This document shows, piece by piece, positions 62,147 to 64,000 of a stretch of DNA of 64,000 nt (positions are counted from its first letter, which is position 1; every line of letters starts with the position of its first letter). The stretch spans positions 31,304-95,303 of the forward strand of contig CAJMDF010000001.1 of assembly GCA_905212085.1 (NCBI GenBank), given 5' to 3'. A program made the translations under genes and the position numbers. The notes beneath the pieces were generated by a model. That model saw only the letters and a program-made list of their open reading frames with translations. It made no database searches and was not told the origin of the DNA. This DNA comes from an uncultured Clostridium sp. GTDB taxonomy: Bacteria > Cyanobacteriota > Vampirovibrionia > Gastranaerophilales > Gastranaerophilaceae.

Positions 62147-63751
62147 TTATTTTTCAAATACAAATACTCTATAATATTTTAATTTAGTTGCTTTTTTTAT
62201 TTTTAAATATTTTTGACATATCATGAATGCTTCTGCATTCATTCTTGAAAGGCTGCCTGTCATTACTGGGATTTTTTTGTATTCATCCATGCTTTTGATC
62301 GGGTATGAGTTATAATTTTCATCCCAAATATAAAAGACTTTATCTTTTTTATTCATTGGGGTAATTACTCTTGTTACAAAGTCTTTTTCAAATTCTGGAT
62401 TGATTTGTTGTGAATTAATAACAAAACTTTCATATTTGCCGTATTTGCCAGGTATATTTATATTTTGAGCATAAGATTCATGGACGAAATCTTGTAATAA
62501 GCTGAATTTTTTCCCGTTAAAATTGATGTATTTATCAAAATCATTTTTTCTTAGGGCTAGGACAATAGTGTCTGAATCTTTTATTCCATAATTGCTTAAA
62601 ACTTCAGCTGTTGGTTTTTCTCCCAAATCTCTATAACCTCTTACTGCACTTTGTGGAGATGTAATGAGGTAAACAGTGTTTATTAATAATAGATATGTGA
62701 TTATAACTTTTAATTTTATTGGTTTTATTTCTCTTAAGCCAAGACTAATTAATAATAAAAAAGGAGTTACAGCTAGAATTGTGTATCTTGTTAGCATTCT
62801 AAGTCCGCTGTTCATACAAAGTATAGTTTCAAAGAGTAAAAATAATATTGGCAAGGCTAAGATATAAGCGTTATTTTTATTTTCTTTAATTGCTCTGAAC
62901 ATGCCATAAAATGCTATTACAACTGGTATGTATAAAAATATAATTTGTAGCAGTCCAAGTGTTGGAATATAAATTTTAGGATTATTATATACAGCTATAA
63001 TGCAAGGTGTAAAGTAATTTTGAATAAGTACAAATGTTGTAAATATATTACTTGTAAATATCCAGTTAGCACTTTCATATTTCCCCATATGAGTTATTAT
63101 ATATATTGCAAATGGAAGGATTGATGCTATAAGGATTATATTTGAGATTAAAAACTTCTTTAATATTTTTTTATTTTTTATAAGTATATAAGTAAGTACA
63201 ATAAGGCCTTGAGCTATAACATATAATACACCTATTGTGAATGTATACACAATTGCAGCATTTACAATGGTATATCCTATGTAATCTTTAATATTGTTAT
63301 TTTTAAGCATTCTTATTATAAAAAACATCGAAATGGTAACGAAAAGAGCCAGAAAAATATAAAATTTTACTTCTTGTGAATAAAAAATTAATGTAGCATT
63401 AATAGCTGTTAAAAACGCAAAAATATTTCCTGTTTTTTCATCTTTAATTTCTTTTCCTGTAAAAAATGCCATTATGACAGTTAATACTCCTGCCAGTACT
63501 GAAAATAATCTGATTGTGATATCTCCGTTGCCGAATATTTTCATCCATACAGCAAGCATTAATTGATATAGAGGAAAATGAACATCTGCGTCTACAGCTG
63601 CTTTTATAATATCTAACGGGCCTCCTGCGATTGTTTGATTATACATTACCATTTCGTTGTGCCAAAAGCCAGTTGGTTTATCAATAAACAATATACGCAA
63701 AATTATTGCAAAAATAACTAATAATAAAAATATAATTTTATCTTTTTTCAT
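62147..63751 (-). CDS. GT-C glycosyltransferase (GT39/ArnT-like), paralogue of 8.1 kb gene
   Basis: 534 residues with about 11 TM segments. F-I-D-K-P-T-G-F-W-H-N-E-M after the first TM matches the F-I-N-K-P-D-G-L-W-N-D-E-Y of the paralogue, but the Asp of the D-E pair is Asn here. S-Q-E-V-K-F-Y is shared. The extracytoplasmic C-terminal part is also shared in outline. AGAGGAG ribosome site before ATG 63751. The altered acidic motif could mean a different acceptor or lower activity. Confidence 0.82.
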   Translation of the reverse strand: MKKDKIIFLLLVIFAIILRILFIDKPTGFWHNEMVMYNQTIAGGPLDIIKAAVDADVHFPLYQLMLAVWMKIFGNGDITIRLFSVLAGVLTVIMAFFTGKEIKDEKTGNIFAFLTAINATLIFYSQEVKFYIFLALFVTISMFFIIRMLKNNNIKDYIGYTIVNAAIVYTFTIGVLYVIAQGLIVLTYILIKNKKILKKFLISNIILIASILPFAIYIITHMGKYESANWIFTSNIFTTFVLIQNYFTPCIIAVYNNPKIYIPTLGLLQIIFLYIPVVIAFYGMFRAIKENKNNAYILALPILFLLFETILCMNSGLRMLTRYTILAVTPFLLLISLGLREIKPIKLKVIITYLLLINTVYLITSPQSAVRGYRDLGEKPTAEVLSNYGIKDSDTIVLALRKNDFDKYINFNGKKFSLLQDFVHESYAQNINIPGKYGKYESFVINSQQINPEFEKDFVTRVITPMNKKDKVFYIWDENYNSYPIKSMDEYKKIPVMTGSLSRMNAEAFMICQKYLKIKKATKLKYYRVFVFEK

Positions 63752-63786
63752 AATCTCCTCTTATATCCCAATTTATTAAATAAAAA

Positions 63787-63858
63787 AGCGGACGACGGGA
63801 CTCGAACCCGCGACGTCAACCTTGGGAAGGTTGCATTCTACCACTGAATTACATCCGC
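63787..63858 (-). tRNA. tRNA-Gly (CCC)
   Basis: 72 nt, acceptor GCGGATG / CGTCCGC, anticodon CCC in the loop TTCCCAA, T-loop TTCGAGT. CCA is not encoded. Confidence 0.93.
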
Positions 63859-64000
63859 GTATTATAACTATATAATTTTATCAAATATGCAAAAATCATG
63901 CAAGTAAAAATCCTTTAAAATTTCTTTTTCAACTTGACATAATGTGTAAAAATTTCTAATCTTTTGTATATGATAAAGCAAAATAAAACTTTAAATGCAC

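Overview
The window reads as a chromosomal segment of a low-GC gut bacterium of the Gastranaerophilales (Vampirovibrionophyceae / 'Melainabacteria', non-photosynthetic relatives of Cyanobacteria). This is an inference from gene content: several prepilin-like proteins with the F-T-L-A-E-V-L-I-T-x-G N-terminus, an S-layer-homology surface protein, a Tyr/Asn-rich secreted protein carrying the 'LE...FG' repeat seen in cyanobacterial/melainabacterial proteins, flagellar genes, a gram-negative type Mla transporter, and many proteins with a short N-terminal F-[TKE]-[GAS] motif. No phage, transposase, CRISPR array or rRNA was seen.

Layout. 1-5.7 kb: a forward run of ROK kinase, small protein, UbiA-type prenyltransferase, lysA, c-di-AMP synthase cdaA, YitT-type membrane protein and a small conserved protein. 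5.8-9.8 kb (reverse): two membrane proteins of unknown function and a GT-C glycosyltransferase. 9.8-13.9 kb (forward): polyprenyl-phosphate-type GT2, a PgpH-like 7TM-HD phosphodiesterase, ybeY, dgkA. 14-16.1 kb: mazG and small unknowns. 16.2-17.1 kb: prepilin locus 1. 17.2-20 kb (reverse): mlaE-mlaF-aminotransferase. 20.1-21.9 kb: PadR regulator plus PDZ/radical-SAM-like DUF512 protein. 21.9-25.8 kb (reverse): glnA and a GH38 mannosidase flanking a 529-base gene-free region that may hold a small RNA. 25.9-29 kb: secreted protein and flagellar fliJ / fliK-like / hook-rod genes. 29-33.2 kb: TOPRIM protein, a candidate papain-like protease, a 5'-nucleotidase. 33.2-36.5 kb (reverse): metF-deoC-flhB-sigma factor. 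36.6-39.2 kb: SulP transporter and prepilin locus 2. 39.2-44.3 kb: large phosphohexomutase, two plsC genes, a HEAT-type protein. 44.5-48.9 kb: transketolase C-half, ftsE-ftsX, degenerate REC-GGDEF protein, isochorismatase-family hydrolase. 48.9-53.6 kb (reverse): ribF, aspS, a small protein, a stomatin/NfeD pair. 53.7-58.1 kb: prepilin locus 3, rqcH, Y-family polymerase, prepilin locus 4. 58.1-64 kb: SLH protein, galM, a secreted nuclease-like protein, tRNA-Tyr, two tRNA-Thr, a DUF486 protein, a second GT-C glycosyltransferase and tRNA-Gly.

The most striking signal is a dispersed four-member prepilin family (from 16227, 38248, 53712 and 57338). Each member has its own extended -10 promoter, the same ribosome-binding site, a conserved translated leader starting M-[KE]-R-F, and a run of exactly ten G bases. 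The sequence as given stops at a conserved TAA just after the G run. One additional G, and only that register, joins the leader to the G/A-F-T-L-A-E-V pilin body at all four loci. This looks like a multi-locus on/off (phase-variable) or slippage-controlled pilin system. In three loci a small hairpin precedes the G run, and its stem sequence differs between versions while pairing is kept.

A second theme is a set of proteins without signal peptides (5.8, 6.7, 15.2, 30.1, 31.6 and perhaps 59.5 kb) that share a short F-[TKE]-[GAS] motif in a disordered N-terminus. This may be a lineage-specific sorting or attachment signal; that is inference only.
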